This document shows, one piece after another, positions 17,343 to 28,371 of a DNA stretch of 37,844 bases; within the stretch, counting starts at the first letter, position 1, and each line of letters begins with the position of its first letter. This DNA comes from Streptococcus infantis (lineage in GTDB: Bacteria > Bacillota > Bacilli > Lactobacillales > Streptococcaceae): NCBI RefSeq assembly GCF_019929575.1, contig NZ_JAHZPU010000016.1:1-37844 (forward strand), given 5' to 3'. The notes beneath the pieces were generated by a model, which had not been told where the DNA came from, did no database searches, and worked only from the letters and a program-made list of their open reading frames with translations. A program made the position numbers and the translations under genes.

Positions 17343-18905
17343 ATGAGAACAGTTGAATTTCTAGATACTAGCCTTCGAGATGGTGAGCAGACACCAGGTG
17401 TTAATTTTTCTATTAAGGAAAAGATTGCCATAGCAAGACAACTGGAAAAATGGGGAATTTCGGCAATTGAAGCTGGTTTTCCAGCAGCTAGTCCTGACTC
17501 ATTTACTGCTGTTCAGGAAATTGCAAAAGTCTTGAAGAAAACAGCAGTGACTGGTTTAGCTCGCTCTGTTAAATCAGATATTGACGCTTGTTATGAAGCA
17601 CTTAAGGATGCTAAGTATCCACAAATCCATGTTTTTATCGCTACTAGTCCTATCCATCGTGAATTTAAGTTGAATAAAAGCAAAGAGGAAATATTAGAAG
17701 CTATAAAAGAGCATGTTTCCTATGCACGTTCTAAGTTTGAAGTGGTAGAATTCTCTCCAGAAGATGCGACTAGAACTGAGCTGGATTTCCTCTTACAAGT
17801 CGTTCAAACAGCGGTAGACGCAGGGGCAACCTATATCAATATTCCTGACACGGTTGGTTTTACCACACCAGAGGAATATGGGAATATCTTCAAGTATTTG
17901 ATTGACAATGTACAAACAGACCGTCAGATTATCTATTCACCTCACTGCCACGATGACCTCGGAATGGCGGTAGCAAATAGCCTCGCGGCTGTTAAGAATG
18001 GTGCAGGACGTGTTGAGGGAACCATTAACGGTATAGGGGAACGAGCTGGGAATGCTGCTTTGGAAGAAATAGCGGTTGCCCTTAATATTCGTCAAGATTA
18101 CTACCAAGCTGAGACAAGTATTGTCCTAAACGAAACCCTCAATACTTCTGAAATGGTTTCTCGTTTCTCTGGTATTCCAGTTCCTAAAAATAAGGCTGTT
18201 GTCGGTGGAAATGCCTTCTCTCATGAATCGGGTATTCACCAAGATGGTGTTCTTAAAAATCCTCTCACTTATGAAATCATTACACCTGAATTGGTGGGTA
18301 TCAAGAGTAACAGTCTTCCACTTGGTAAATTGTCTGGTCGTCATGCCTTTGTAGAAAAACTGAGAGACCTAGCCCTAGACTTTACAGAAGAAGACATCAA
18401 ACCACTCTTTACTAAGTTCAAGTCGCTGGCGGATAAGAAGCAAGAAATCACAGACGCTGATATTAGAGCTCTGGTAGCTGGAACAATGGTTGAAAACCCA
18501 GAAGGCTTCCACTTTGATGATTTACAACTTCAAACTCATGTGGACAATACCATTGAAGCAACTGTCAGCCTATCTAATCTGGATGGTGAGAAGGTCGAAT
18601 TTAATGCTACTGGGCAAGGTTCTGTGGAGGCCATCTTTAATGCTATTGACAAGTTCTTTAATCAATCTGTTCGGTTGGTATCATATACAATTGATGCGGT
18701 AACAGATGGTATCGATGCCCAAGCTCGAGTCTTAGTTACTGTTGAAAATAGAGATACAGAGACCATCTTTAACGCAGCAGGCCTTGATTTCGATGTATTG
18801 AAGGCTTCAGCTATTGCCTACATCAATGCCAATACCTTTGTTCAAAAAGAGAATGCTGGGGAGATGGGAGCACCAGTTTCCTATCGTGACATGCCTAGTG
18901 TGTAA
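17343..18905 (+). CDS. leuA: 2-isopropylmalate synthase
   Basis: First committed step of leucine synthesis: acetyl-CoA plus 2-ketoisovalerate. 520 residues, the full two-domain form. The HMGL-like catalytic barrel starts DTSLRDGEQTPGVNF (residues 8-22) and has metal-ligand motif SPHCHDDLGMAVANS and NGIGERAGNAALEE (about 228-241). The linker FSHESGIHQDG follows, then the C-terminal allosteric LeuA domain (about residues 385-510), which in the family senses leucine. The ribosome site is AAGGGGAAA. Expression is controlled by the CodY box and attenuator upstream. leuB starts 11 nt after the stop. Confidence 0.97.
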   Translation: MRTVEFLDTSLRDGEQTPGVNFSIKEKIAIARQLEKWGISAIEAGFPAASPDSFTAVQEIAKVLKKTAVTGLARSVKSDIDACYEALKDAKYPQIHVFIATSPIHREFKLNKSKEEILEAIKEHVSYARSKFEVVEFSPEDATRTELDFLLQVVQTAVDAGATYINIPDTVGFTTPEEYGNIFKYLIDNVQTDRQIIYSPHCHDDLGMAVANSLAAVKNGAGRVEGTINGIGERAGNAALEEIAVALNIRQDYYQAETSIVLNETLNTSEMVSRFSGIPVPKNKAVVGGNAFSHESGIHQDGVLKNPLTYEIITPELVGIKSNSLPLGKLSGRHAFVEKLRDLALDFTEEDIKPLFTKFKSLADKKQEITDADIRALVAGTMVENPEGFHFDDLQLQTHVDNTIEATVSLSNLDGEKVEFNATGQGSVEAIFNAIDKFFNQSVRLVSYTIDAVTDGIDAQARVLVTVENRDTETIFNAAGLDFDVLKASAIAYINANTFVQKENAGEMGAPVSYRDMPSV

Positions 18906-18916
18906 AGGAGAATGCT

Positions 18917-19954
18917 ATGACAAAAAAAATAGTTGCCCTGGCAGGTGATGGTATCGGCCCAGAAATCATGGAAGCTGGTTTAGAAGTGCTGGAAGCTCTA
19001 GCTAAAAAAACAGGCTTTGACTTTGAGATAGACAGACGACCTTTTGGAGGTGCAGGTATTGATGCAGCAGGGCATCCCTTACCTGATGAAACCCTCAAGG
19101 CAAGTAGAGAAGCAGATGCCATTCTCCTAGCAGCTATCGGTAGTCCTCGGTATGATGGGGCAGCGGTGCGGCCTGAACAAGGCTTGCTGGCTCTCCGTAA
19201 GGAACTCAATCTCTATGCCAATATTCGTCCAGTAAAAATCTTTGAGAGTCTTAAGCACTTGTCACCTCTCAAACCAGAAAGAATTGCAGGTGTTGACTTT
19301 GTTGTGGTGCGTGAATTGACAGGTGGGATTTACTTTGGAGATCATATCCTCGAAGAGAAAAAAGCTCGTGATATCAACGATTATAGTTATGATGAAGTGG
19401 AGCGAATTATTCGTAAAGCCTTTGAAATCGCAAGAAATCGGAGAAAAATCGTTACCAGTATCGATAAGCAAAACGTGCTAGCAACTTCAAAACTCTGGAG
19501 GAGAGTGGCTGACGAAGTCGCAAAAGATTATCCTGATGTAACCTTAGAACACCAGTTAGTCGACTCAGCTGCCATGCTCATGATTACTAATCCAGCTAAG
19601 TTTGACGTTATCGTGACAGAGAATCTTTTTGGAGATATTCTCTCGGATGAATCAAGCGTTCTATCTGGCACACTTGGGGTCATGCCATCAGCCAGTCATT
19701 CTGAAAATGGACCAAGCCTCTATGAACCTATTCACGGTTCAGCGCCTGATATTGCAGGTCAAGGGATTGCTAATCCTATTTCCATGATTTTATCAGTTGC
19801 TATGATGCTGCGAGATAGTTTTGGTCGATTTGAAGATGCGGAACTTATCGAACATGCTGTAGAAGCAAGTTTAGCAACAGGAATTTTAACAAGAGATATT
19901 GGAGGTCAGGCTTCGACTAAGGAAATGACAGAAGCTATTATAGCAAGACTATGA
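18917..19954 (+). CDS. leuB: 3-isopropylmalate dehydrogenase
   Basis: NAD-dependent oxidative decarboxylation of 3-isopropylmalate. 345 residues. The N-terminal ALAGDGIGPEIM, AAIGSPRYDG and LNLYANIRPVKIF segments are typical of the family, as are RELTGGIYFGDH (about residues 133-144), the metal-binding TENLFGDILSDESS (about 235-248), and the NAD-binding LYEPIHGSAPDIAGQGIANP (about 272-291). It lies between leuA and a small membrane-protein gene whose ATG overlaps the leuB stop by 4 nt (ATGA). Confidence 0.97.
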   Translation: MTKKIVALAGDGIGPEIMEAGLEVLEALAKKTGFDFEIDRRPFGGAGIDAAGHPLPDETLKASREADAILLAAIGSPRYDGAAVRPEQGLLALRKELNLYANIRPVKIFESLKHLSPLKPERIAGVDFVVVRELTGGIYFGDHILEEKKARDINDYSYDEVERIIRKAFEIARNRRKIVTSIDKQNVLATSKLWRRVADEVAKDYPDVTLEHQLVDSAAMLMITNPAKFDVIVTENLFGDILSDESSVLSGTLGVMPSASHSENGPSLYEPIHGSAPDIAGQGIANPISMILSVAMMLRDSFGRFEDAELIEHAVEASLATGILTRDIGGQASTKEMTEAIIARL

Positions 19955-20220
19955 AGATAAATGAAGGAATCACTCTTGCCCTCTTGATTTGGAATGTCAT
20001 GATTTTCTTAATTTATGGTATTGACAAATCCAAGGCAAAGAAAAAAGCTTGGCGCATCCCTGAGAAAATCTTAGTCATTTTAGCTTTTACTTGTGGTGGT
20101 TTTGGTGCTTGGTTAGCAGGAATCACTTTTCATCACAAGACTAGAAAATGGTACTTTAAAACAGTTTGGTTCCTTGGGATGGTGACCACACTAATAGCTT
20201 TGTATTTTATATGGAGGTAA
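19951..20220 (+). CDS. DUF1294 small membrane protein inside the leu operon
   Basis: 89 residues. It has a helix at residues 6-22 (LALLIWNVMIFLIYGID), a basic linker KSKAKKKAWRIPE, a second helix with the family motif FTCGGFGAWLAGITFHHKTRKWYF (broken here by GG and H-H-K), and a third helix near the C-terminus. DUF1294 has no established function. The ATGA overlap with leuB and the 3-nt gap before leuC mean it is translated as part of the operon. It could be a transporter subunit, a scaffold, or simply a passenger gene; the sequence does not decide. Confidence 0.85.
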   Translation: MKINEGITLALLIWNVMIFLIYGIDKSKAKKKAWRIPEKILVILAFTCGGFGAWLAGITFHHKTRKWYFKTVWFLGMVTTLIALYFIWR

Positions 20221-20223
20221 TGG

Positions 20224-21606
20224 ATGGCAGGGAAATCGATTTTTGATAAATTATGGAACCTCCATGTTATAACGGGGGAAGAGGGACAACCTCAACTCAT
20301 GTATGTAGATCAGCACTATATCCATGAAGTGACTAGTCCTCAAGCTTTTCAAGGATTACGAGATGCGGGGCGCAGATTGAGACGACCGGATTTAACATTT
20401 GCTACCTTTGACCACAATGTTCCGACAGTCAATATCTACGATATCCGAGATGTGATTTCCAAGGCTCAAATTGATAAACTGGCTGAAAACGTTGAGGAAT
20501 TTGGGATTGAACATGCTGCCCACGGTTCAGAAAAACAAGGTATCGTTCATATGGTTGGTCCAGAAACAGGAAGAACACAACCAGGAAAATTTATCGTCTG
20601 TGGTGATAGCCATACTGCAACTCACGGAGCTTTTGGAGCGATTGCCTTCGGTATTGGGACCAGTGAGGTCGAACATGTCTTTGCAACCCAAACCATTTGG
20701 CAGGTTAAACCCAAGAAAATGTTGGTGGAATTCACAGGAGTTCCTCAAAAAGGGGTTTATGCCAAAGATTTCATTCTAGCCTTAATTGCCAAATACGGTG
20801 TTGCTTGTGGTGTTGGCTACGTGGTGGAGTATCGAGGTCAAGCCATTGATGCACTGAGCATGGAAGAGCGTATGACTATCTGCAATATGTCCATCGAATT
20901 TGGTTCCAAAATGGGAATCATGAATCCAGATCAGACCACTTTTGACTATCTAAAAGGTCGAGAGTGTGTTCCCAAGAATTTTGCTGCAGCAGTAGCTGAT
21001 TGGAAAAGACTGGTGAGTGATGAAGATGCCGTTTATGATAAGGTTATTAGTTTGGATGTCTCAGAATTGGCTCCTATGGTGACTTGGGGTACTAATCCCG
21101 CTATGGGTGTTGACTTTGATTCTAGCTTCCCAGAAATAAAGGATATGAATGATGAACGAGCCTATCATTACATGGATTTGCAACCAGGTCAAAAACCAGC
21201 AGATATCCAACTAGGTTATGTCTTTATTGGTTCTTGTACCAACGCTAGACTTAGCGATTTGCAACTGGCGGCTCGATTTGTAGAAGGGAAGAAAATCGCA
21301 CCAAATTTGACGGCTATCGTGGTACCTGGTTCTCGACCAGTCAAGCGAGCTGCTGAGAAGTTAGGTTTGGACAAGGTATTCCTAGATGCTGGCTTCGAAT
21401 GGAGAGACCCTGGATGCTCCATGTGCCTAGGGATGAATCCTGACAAGATACCAGATGGGGTTCACTGTGCCTCGACTAGCAATCGAAACTTTGAGGATCG
21501 ACAGGGCTTTGGTGCTAAGACTCATCTCTGTAGTCCAGCTATGGCAGCTGCGGCAGCAATCGCAGGGCGCTTCGTAGATGTACGGCAAATGCCAGAAGCC
21601 CAGTAA
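20224..21606 (+). CDS. leuC: 3-isopropylmalate dehydratase, large subunit
   Basis: With LeuD isomerises 2- to 3-isopropylmalate using a [4Fe-4S] cluster. 460 residues. It has [24 protein letters not shown] near residues 117-140 and the three cluster cysteines in [12 protein letters not shown] and [13 protein letters not shown] in the C-terminal half. The ribosome site GGAGG overlaps the end of the upstream DUF1294 gene. leuD starts 9 nt after its stop behind AAGGAGAGG. Confidence 0.97.
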   Translation: MAGKSIFDKLWNLHVITGEEGQPQLMYVDQHYIHEVTSPQAFQGLRDAGRRLRRPDLTFATFDHNVPTVNIYDIRDVISKAQIDKLAENVEEFGIEHAAHGSEKQGIVHMVGPETGRTQPGKFIVCGDSHTATHGAFGAIAFGIGTSEVEHVFATQTIWQVKPKKMLVEFTGVPQKGVYAKDFILALIAKYGVACGVGYVVEYRGQAIDALSMEERMTICNMSIEFGSKMGIMNPDQTTFDYLKGRECVPKNFAAAVADWKRLVSDEDAVYDKVISLDVSELAPMVTWGTNPAMGVDFDSSFPEIKDMNDERAYHYMDLQPGQKPADIQLGYVFIGSCTNARLSDLQLAARFVEGKKIAPNLTAIVVPGSRPVKRAAEKLGLDKVFLDAGFEWRDPGCSMCLGMNPDKIPDGVHCASTSNRNFEDRQGFGAKTHLCSPAMAAAAAIAGRFVDVRQMPEAQ

Positions 21607-21615
21607 GGAGAGGAT

Positions 21616-22209
21616 ATGGAGAAATTTACTGTTTATACGGGAACGACCGTTCCTCTGATGAATGATAACATCGATACCGACCAAATTCTTCCCAAACAGT
21701 TTCTGAAGTTGATTGATAAGAAAGGTTTTGGCAAATACCTCATGTATGCTTGGCGTTATTTGGATGATAAGTATACTGAGGACCCAGACTTTGTCTTTAA
21801 TCGGCCAGAGTACCGTAAGGCTAGTATTCTTATCACAGGGGATAACTTTGGAGCTGGCTCTTCTAGAGAGCACGCAGCTTGGGCGCTAGCAGACTATGGT
21901 TTTAAGGTCGTAACTGCAGGATCTTTTGGAGATATTCATTACAATAATGAGCTCAATAATGGTATGTTGCCAATTGTTCAACCAAGGGAAGTTAGAGAAA
22001 AACTCGCCCAATTGAAACCAAGCGACCAGGTAACTGTGGACTTGGAACAACAGAAAATCATTTCACCAGTCGGGGAATTCACTTTCGAAATTGATAGCGA
22101 ATGGAAACACAAGCTCCTAAATGGTTTGGATGATATCGGTATTACCATGCAGTACGAAGATTTGATTGCTGCTTATGAAAAACAACGTCCAGCCTACTGG
22201 CAGGACTAG
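21616..22209 (+). CDS. leuD: 3-isopropylmalate dehydratase, small subunit
   Basis: Swivelling-domain partner of LeuC. 197 residues. The N-terminal segment [16 protein letters not shown] and the substrate-binding [17 protein letters not shown] (about residues 75-91) are diagnostic. It is the last leu gene; the next gene begins 27 nt downstream, so read-through into the Sua5-like gene is possible since no terminator separates them. Confidence 0.97.
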   Translation: MEKFTVYTGTTVPLMNDNIDTDQILPKQFLKLIDKKGFGKYLMYAWRYLDDKYTEDPDFVFNRPEYRKASILITGDNFGAGSSREHAAWALADYGFKVVTAGSFGDIHYNNELNNGMLPIVQPREVREKLAQLKPSDQVTVDLEQQKIISPVGEFTFEIDSEWKHKLLNGLDDIGITMQYEDLIAAYEKQRPAYWQD

Positions 22210-22236
22210 AAGAGAATTAGAAAAGGAAATAGAATT

Positions 22237-23016
22237 ATGACAAAACACATTCAATGGAACGGAACACTTTCACAAGAAGGTTATGACATTTTAAAAGGTG
22301 AGGGCGGATGTATCGTTTGCCCTACTAAAGTTGGTTATATCATCATGACCAGTGATAAGGCAGGACTTGAACGCAAGTTTGAAGCTAAAGAACGTAATCG
22401 TAACAAACCAGGTGTGGTTCTCTGTGGTAGCATGGATGAGCTTCGCGCTTTAGCACAACTCAACCCTGAAATTGAAGCCTTTTATCAAAAACATTGGGAT
22501 GAAGATATTCTTCTTGGCTGTATCCTTCCTTGGAAACCAGAAGCTTTTGAAAAACTAAAAGCATACGGTGATGGCCGTGAAGAACTTATGACTGACGTGC
22601 GTGGGACTAGCTGTTTTGTAATCAAGTTCGGTAACGCTGGTGAACAATTGGCTGCCAAACTTTGGGAAGAAGGCAAGATGGTCTACGCTTCATCAGCCAA
22701 CCCATCTGGAAAAGGAAACCGTGGTAAGGTAGAAGGAATCGGAGAACGTATCGAAGGCGCAGTGGACCTTGTTATCGAGGCTGACGACTATGTGGCTTCT
22801 ATCCAGCCTGACAAAACGATTGAAACTCGTTACGAGCAAGGCGTGATGGTGTCAATGGTCGATAAAGATGGAAAACTCATCTCAGAACAAGGAGGAGCAC
22901 GCTCGACTTCACCAGCACCGGTTGTTATCCGTAAAGGACTTGATATTGATAAAATCATGATGCACCTGTCAGATACCTTTAACTCATGGGATTACCGTCA
23001 GGGAGAGTATTATTAA
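22237..23016 (+). CDS. Sua5/YciO/YrdC/YwlC family protein
   Basis: 259 residues. The YrdC-like domain covers most of the protein: GGCIVCPTKVGYIIMTSDKAGLERKFEAKERNRNKP is the nucleotide/threonine-binding start (broken here for length by residues 23-58), and VYASSANPSGKGNRG (about 149-163) carries the S-x-N motif. Family members make threonylcarbamoyl-AMP for tRNA t6A (TsaC/Sua5) or are less well understood paralogues (YciO). The departures from classic TsaC suggest a paralogue, and a second, canonical copy probably exists elsewhere. It follows leuD without a terminator and is ended by a strong one. Confidence 0.82.
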   Translation: MTKHIQWNGTLSQEGYDILKGEGGCIVCPTKVGYIIMTSDKAGLERKFEAKERNRNKPGVVLCGSMDELRALAQLNPEIEAFYQKHWDEDILLGCILPWKPEAFEKLKAYGDGREELMTDVRGTSCFVIKFGNAGEQLAAKLWEEGKMVYASSANPSGKGNRGKVEGIGERIEGAVDLVIEADDYVASIQPDKTIETRYEQGVMVSMVDKDGKLISEQGGARSTSPAPVVIRKGLDIDKIMMHLSDTFNSWDYRQGEYY

Positions 23017-23028
23017 GATAAAACATAA

Positions 23029-23058
23029 AATAGAGAGTCTATAAACTCTCTATTTTTT
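23029..23058 (+). terminator. Terminator after the Sua5-like gene
   Basis: AATAGAGAGT (23029-23038) pairs perfectly with ACTCTCTATT (23045-23054) and is followed by TTTTT. It ends the leu/Sua5 transcript. Confidence 0.9.
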
Positions 23059-23109
23059 ATGAAACTACGAGCAAAATCCGAACTATATAAACTTTAGGTT
23101 TCAAAATAA

Positions 23110-23138
23110 TTGACAAAAACTTTATCTTAGTTTATAAT
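23110..23138 (+). promoter_or_regulatory. guaC promoter
   Basis: Full consensus: TTGACA (23110-23115), 17-bp spacer, TATAAT (23133-23138). It leaves a leader of about 70 nt before the guaC ATG. Confidence 0.92.
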
Positions 23139-23144
23139 CTTTAA

Positions 23145-23215
23145 AGGAAACGTCGGAAAAGGCGTAGTGATGCGCAAGCATAGGTAGGTCATTATAAAAG
23201 AAACGAGACATCAAT
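23145..23215 (+). promoter_or_regulatory. guaC leader with possible folded element
   Basis: TAGTGA can pair with TCATTA (G-U allowed), enclosing ATGC-GCAA-GCAT, a stem with a GNRA-type loop, plus an 8-nt one-sided bulge TAGGTAGG. There is no terminator and no known riboswitch motif that I recognise. Confidence 0.3.
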
Positions 23216-24199
23216 ATGTTAAACGAATTTCCAATCTTTGACTACGAGGATATTCAGCTAATCCCAAATAAGTGTGTCCTTCAAAGTCGAGCAGAAGCTG
23301 ACACACAAGTGACACTTGGAAAGCACACCTTTAAATTACCAGTTGTTCCTTCTAATATGCAGACGATCTTGGATGAAGATGTTGCAGAACAACTTGCAAA
23401 AGGTGGTTATTTCTATATTATGCACCGTTTTGATGAAGAGGGACGTATTCCCTTTGTGAAACGCATGCATGAGAAAGGTTTGATTGCTTCTATCTCTGTT
23501 GGTGTTAAAGATTACGAGTATGACTTTGTTAGTCAATTAAAGGCTGATGCACCAGAGTACATCACTATTGATATCGCTCATGGTCATGCTGACAGCGTGA
23601 TTTCTATGATTCAGCACATCAAAAAAGAATTGCCAGATACCTTTGTCATCGCAGGTAACGTTGGTACTCCAGAGGCAGTTCGTGAACTTGAAAATGCTGG
23701 AGCAGACGCTACTAAGGTCGGAATCGGTCCAGGTAAAGTATGTATTACTAAGGTTAAAACTGGTTTTGGTACTGGTGGTTGGCAGTTAGCAGCTCTTCGC
23801 TGGTGTGCTAAAGCTGCGCGTAAACCGATTATTGCCGATGGTGGTATCCGTACACACGGAGATATTGCCAAGTCGATCCGCTTTGGTGCAAGTATGGTTA
23901 TGATTGGTTCTTTATTTGCAGGCCATATCGAAAGCCCTGGTAAAACTGTCGAAGTCGATGGTAAACAATTTAAAGAATACTATGGTTCCGCTTCAGAATA
24001 CCAAAAAGGTGCCTATAAGAATGTCGAAGGTAAGAAAATTCTTCTTCCTGCCAAAGGACATTTACAGGATACCTTAACTGAGATGGAACAGGATTTGCAA
24101 AGTTCGATTTCTTATGCTGGAGGTCGTAAGGTTGCTGATCTTCGTCACGTTGACTATGTCATTGTGAAGAACTCTATCTGGAATGGTGATGCTCACTAA
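23216..24199 (+). CDS. guaC: GMP reductase
   Basis: Reduces GMP to IMP with NADPH, linking guanine to adenine nucleotide pools. 327 residues, IMPDH/GMPR TIM barrel without CBS domains. The start [13 protein letters not shown], the [12 protein letters not shown] segment, the catalytic-cysteine loop [20 protein letters not shown] (about residues 173-192, written in part) and [20 protein letters not shown] are diagnostic of the short streptococcal/Gram-positive GuaC. It is followed after 8 nt by a guanine riboswitch controlling xpt-pbuX, so the purine salvage genes are clustered. Confidence 0.96.
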   Translation: MLNEFPIFDYEDIQLIPNKCVLQSRAEADTQVTLGKHTFKLPVVPSNMQTILDEDVAEQLAKGGYFYIMHRFDEEGRIPFVKRMHEKGLIASISVGVKDYEYDFVSQLKADAPEYITIDIAHGHADSVISMIQHIKKELPDTFVIAGNVGTPEAVRELENAGADATKVGIGPGKVCITKVKTGFGTGGWQLAALRWCAKAARKPIIADGGIRTHGDIAKSIRFGASMVMIGSLFAGHIESPGKTVEVDGKQFKEYYGSASEYQKGAYKNVEGKKILLPAKGHLQDTLTEMEQDLQSSISYAGGRKVADLRHVDYVIVKNSIWNGDAH

Positions 24200-24207
24200 A
24201 AATATGA

Positions 24208-24350
24208 TTACTTATTTATGCCACGAATTGGCGTGGCGTTTCTACAAGGTACCGTAAATACCTAACAATGAGTAAGCTGCAGAGATATAAGGATAAGTGT
24301 TAAATCTATTTCTTTATTTCCTAGAGGCTTACTTGGTAAGTCTCTTTTTA
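24208..24350 (+). promoter_or_regulatory. Guanine riboswitch with terminator (xpt-pbuX)
   Basis: The purine aptamer is clear. P1 is TTACTTAT (24208-24215) with ATGAGTAA (24268-24275). P2 is GCCACG/CGTGGC. The conserved junction/loops GTTTCTAC and CCGTAAA are present, and P3 is AGGTA/TACCT. The base that reads the ligand, C at 24266, marks guanine/hypoxanthine specificity. The expression platform is a terminator AGAGGCTTAC/GTAAGTCTCT (24323-24345) with a T run. GCTTACTT in its stem can instead pair with GAGTAAGC, the 3' side of P1, giving an OFF switch when guanine binds. Confidence 0.93.
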
Positions 24351-24364
24351 TTTCGGAGGTTATT

Positions 24365-24946
24365 GTGAAATTATTAGAAGAACGAATTTTAAAGGACGGA
24401 AACGTTCTTGGTGAGAATATTCTTAAGGTGGATTCCTTCTTAACCCACCAAGTTGATTATTCCTTGATGCGCGAGGTTGGTCGTACTTTTGCAGAGCATT
24501 TTAAAAATGCTGGTATTACCAAAGTCGTAACCATTGAGGCATCTGGAATTGCCCCAGCCCTTTATGTGGCTGAACAGTTAGATGTACCCATGATTTTTGC
24601 TAAGAAGGCAAAAAATATTACTATGAATGAAGGAATTTTGACTGCTGAAGTTTATTCTTTCACTAAACAAGTAACTAGTACCGTATCTATTGCAGGTAAG
24701 TTCTTATCTCCTCAAGATAAAGTATTGATTATTGATGATTTCTTGGCTAATGGTCAAGCAGCTAAAGGTTTGATTCAGATTATTGAACAGGCTGGTGCTA
24801 CAGTTGAAGCTATCGGAATTGTGATTGAAAAATCTTTCCAAGATGGTCGTGGACTGCTAGAAAAATCAGGCCATCAAGTAGTATCACTCGCGCGATTAGA
24901 GCGTTTTGAAAATGGAAAAGTTATATTTAAGGAGGCAGACATCTAA
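24365..24946 (+). CDS. xpt: Xanthine phosphoribosyltransferase
   Basis: Salvages xanthine to XMP with PRPP. 193 residues from a GTG start with CGGAGG 7 nt upstream. The PRPP-binding motif [18 protein letters not shown] is at about residues 119-136, and the purine-binding N-terminal region ([20 protein letters not shown]) is typical of Xpt. The stop shares one base with the pbuX ATG. Controlled by the guanine riboswitch upstream. Confidence 0.96.
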   Translation: MKLLEERILKDGNVLGENILKVDSFLTHQVDYSLMREVGRTFAEHFKNAGITKVVTIEASGIAPALYVAEQLDVPMIFAKKAKNITMNEGILTAEVYSFTKQVTSTVSIAGKFLSPQDKVLIIDDFLANGQAAKGLIQIIEQAGATVEAIGIVIEKSFQDGRGLLEKSGHQVVSLARLERFENGKVIFKEADI

Positions 24947-26205
24947 TGAAACAACAGGAAAACCACTCACAGGCAGCCGTTCTTGGTTTGCAACACTTGC
25001 TAGCCATGTACTCAGGTTCAATCCTGGTACCAATCATGATTGCAAGTGCTTTAGGGTATTCAGCTCAACAGTTGACCTACCTTATTTCAACAGATATCTT
25101 TATGTGTGGGGTTGCAACTCTCTTGCAATTGCAACTCAATAAACATTTTGGTGTTGGTTTACCTATTGTTCTTGGGGTAGCCTTCCAGTCTGTTGCTCCT
25201 CTTATCATGATCGGTCAGAGTCATGGTAGCGGTGCTATGTTCGGAGCTTTGATTGTTTCAGGGATTTATGTTATCCTGATTTCAGGTATCTTCTCTAAGG
25301 TTGCCAATCTTTTCCCTGCAATCGTAACTGGATCTGTCATTACGACGATTGGTTTGACCTTGATTCCTGTTGCCATCGGAAATATGGGAAATAACGTTGA
25401 AAAACCAACTGGACAAAGTTTAGCCTTGGCCATGATTACAGTCCTCATTATTCTCTTGGTAAATATTCTTACAAAAGGATTTATCAAATCTATTTCAATT
25501 TTGATTGGCTTGATTGCAGGTACCATTATCGCTGCAACAATGGGCTTGGTTGATTTCTCACCAGTAGCAGAAGCTCCACTCGTTCATATCCCAACTCCAT
25601 TTTACTTCGGTGCTCCGCAATTTGAGATTTCTTCTATTGTCATGATGTGTATTATCGCTACTGTATCTATGGTAGAATCAACTGGTGTTTATCTTGCCCT
25701 TTCTGATATTACTAAAGATCCAATCGATAGCACTCGTCTTCGCAATGGTTATCGTGCTGAAGGTCTCGCTGTTCTGCTTGGTGGACTTTTCAACACCTTC
25801 CCATATACAGGATTTTCACAAAACGTTGGTTTGGTGAAACTTTCAGGTATTCGTACTCGTTTGCCAATCTACTACGCAGCTGGTTTCCTTATCTTACTTG
25901 GTCTCTTGCCTAAGTTTGGTGCCTTGGCTCAGATTATTCCTAGCCCTGTTCTTGGTGGAGCTATGCTCGTCATGTTTGGTTTTGTATCTCTCCAAGGGAT
26001 GCAAATCTTGGCGCGTGTAGACTTTGAGCACAATGAACACAACTTCCTCATTGCAGCGGTTTCTATCTCTGCTGGGGTGGGGTTGAACGGAAGCAATCTC
26101 TTCAATACTTTACCGACTGAATTACAAATGTTCTTTTCAAATGGTATTGTTATTGCAAGTACAGTAGCCATCGTCTTGAATGCTATTTTGAATCGTAAAA
26201 AATAA
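24946..26205 (+). CDS. pbuX: Xanthine permease (NCS2 family)
   Basis: Membrane importer for xanthine, feeding Xpt. 419 residues, about 12-14 hydrophobic segments. NCS2 signatures include LGLQHLLAMYSGSILVP (residues 13-29), VGLPIVLGVAFQSVAPLI and, in the core, VESTGVYLALSD (about residues 243-254) with NTFPYTGFSQNVGLV (about 285-299). It is coupled to xpt by a 1-nt stop/start overlap and followed by a terminator. Confidence 0.95.
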   Translation: MKQQENHSQAAVLGLQHLLAMYSGSILVPIMIASALGYSAQQLTYLISTDIFMCGVATLLQLQLNKHFGVGLPIVLGVAFQSVAPLIMIGQSHGSGAMFGALIVSGIYVILISGIFSKVANLFPAIVTGSVITTIGLTLIPVAIGNMGNNVEKPTGQSLALAMITVLIILLVNILTKGFIKSISILIGLIAGTIIAATMGLVDFSPVAEAPLVHIPTPFYFGAPQFEISSIVMMCIIATVSMVESTGVYLALSDITKDPIDSTRLRNGYRAEGLAVLLGGLFNTFPYTGFSQNVGLVKLSGIRTRLPIYYAAGFLILLGLLPKFGALAQIIPSPVLGGAMLVMFGFVSLQGMQILARVDFEHNEHNFLIAAVSISAGVGLNGSNLFNTLPTELQMFFSNGIVIASTVAIVLNAILNRKK

Positions 26206-26210
26206 AAATA

Positions 26211-26250
26211 AATGAGAAGCGATAGAAATATCCTTCTCATTTTCTTTTTT
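26211..26250 (+). terminator. xpt-pbuX terminator
   Basis: AATGAGAAG pairs with CTTCTCATT across a 13-nt loop, followed by a T-rich run (TTTCTTTTTT). Confidence 0.85.
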
Positions 26251-26262
26251 AGAGCTTGAGGA

Positions 26263-28257
<1,995 letters not shown>

Positions 28258-28371
28258 GGAATACACAGTTTAGAATAATCACCTATCATTTCTTGGTTCT
28301 ATTCGTATAAGTTAATCAAGAAATATTACTATATAAATTTAATAATTAGAAATTAGAAATTAGGGAGAAAC

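Noticed and set aside
18895..19209. 104-residue frame on the minus strand within leuB
   Set aside because: It is opposite a well-conserved leuB, has no ribosome site and resembles no family.
24203..24208. TATGAT as the xpt -10
   Set aside because: It would start transcription inside the first aptamer helix and destroy the riboswitch; there is also no matching -35.
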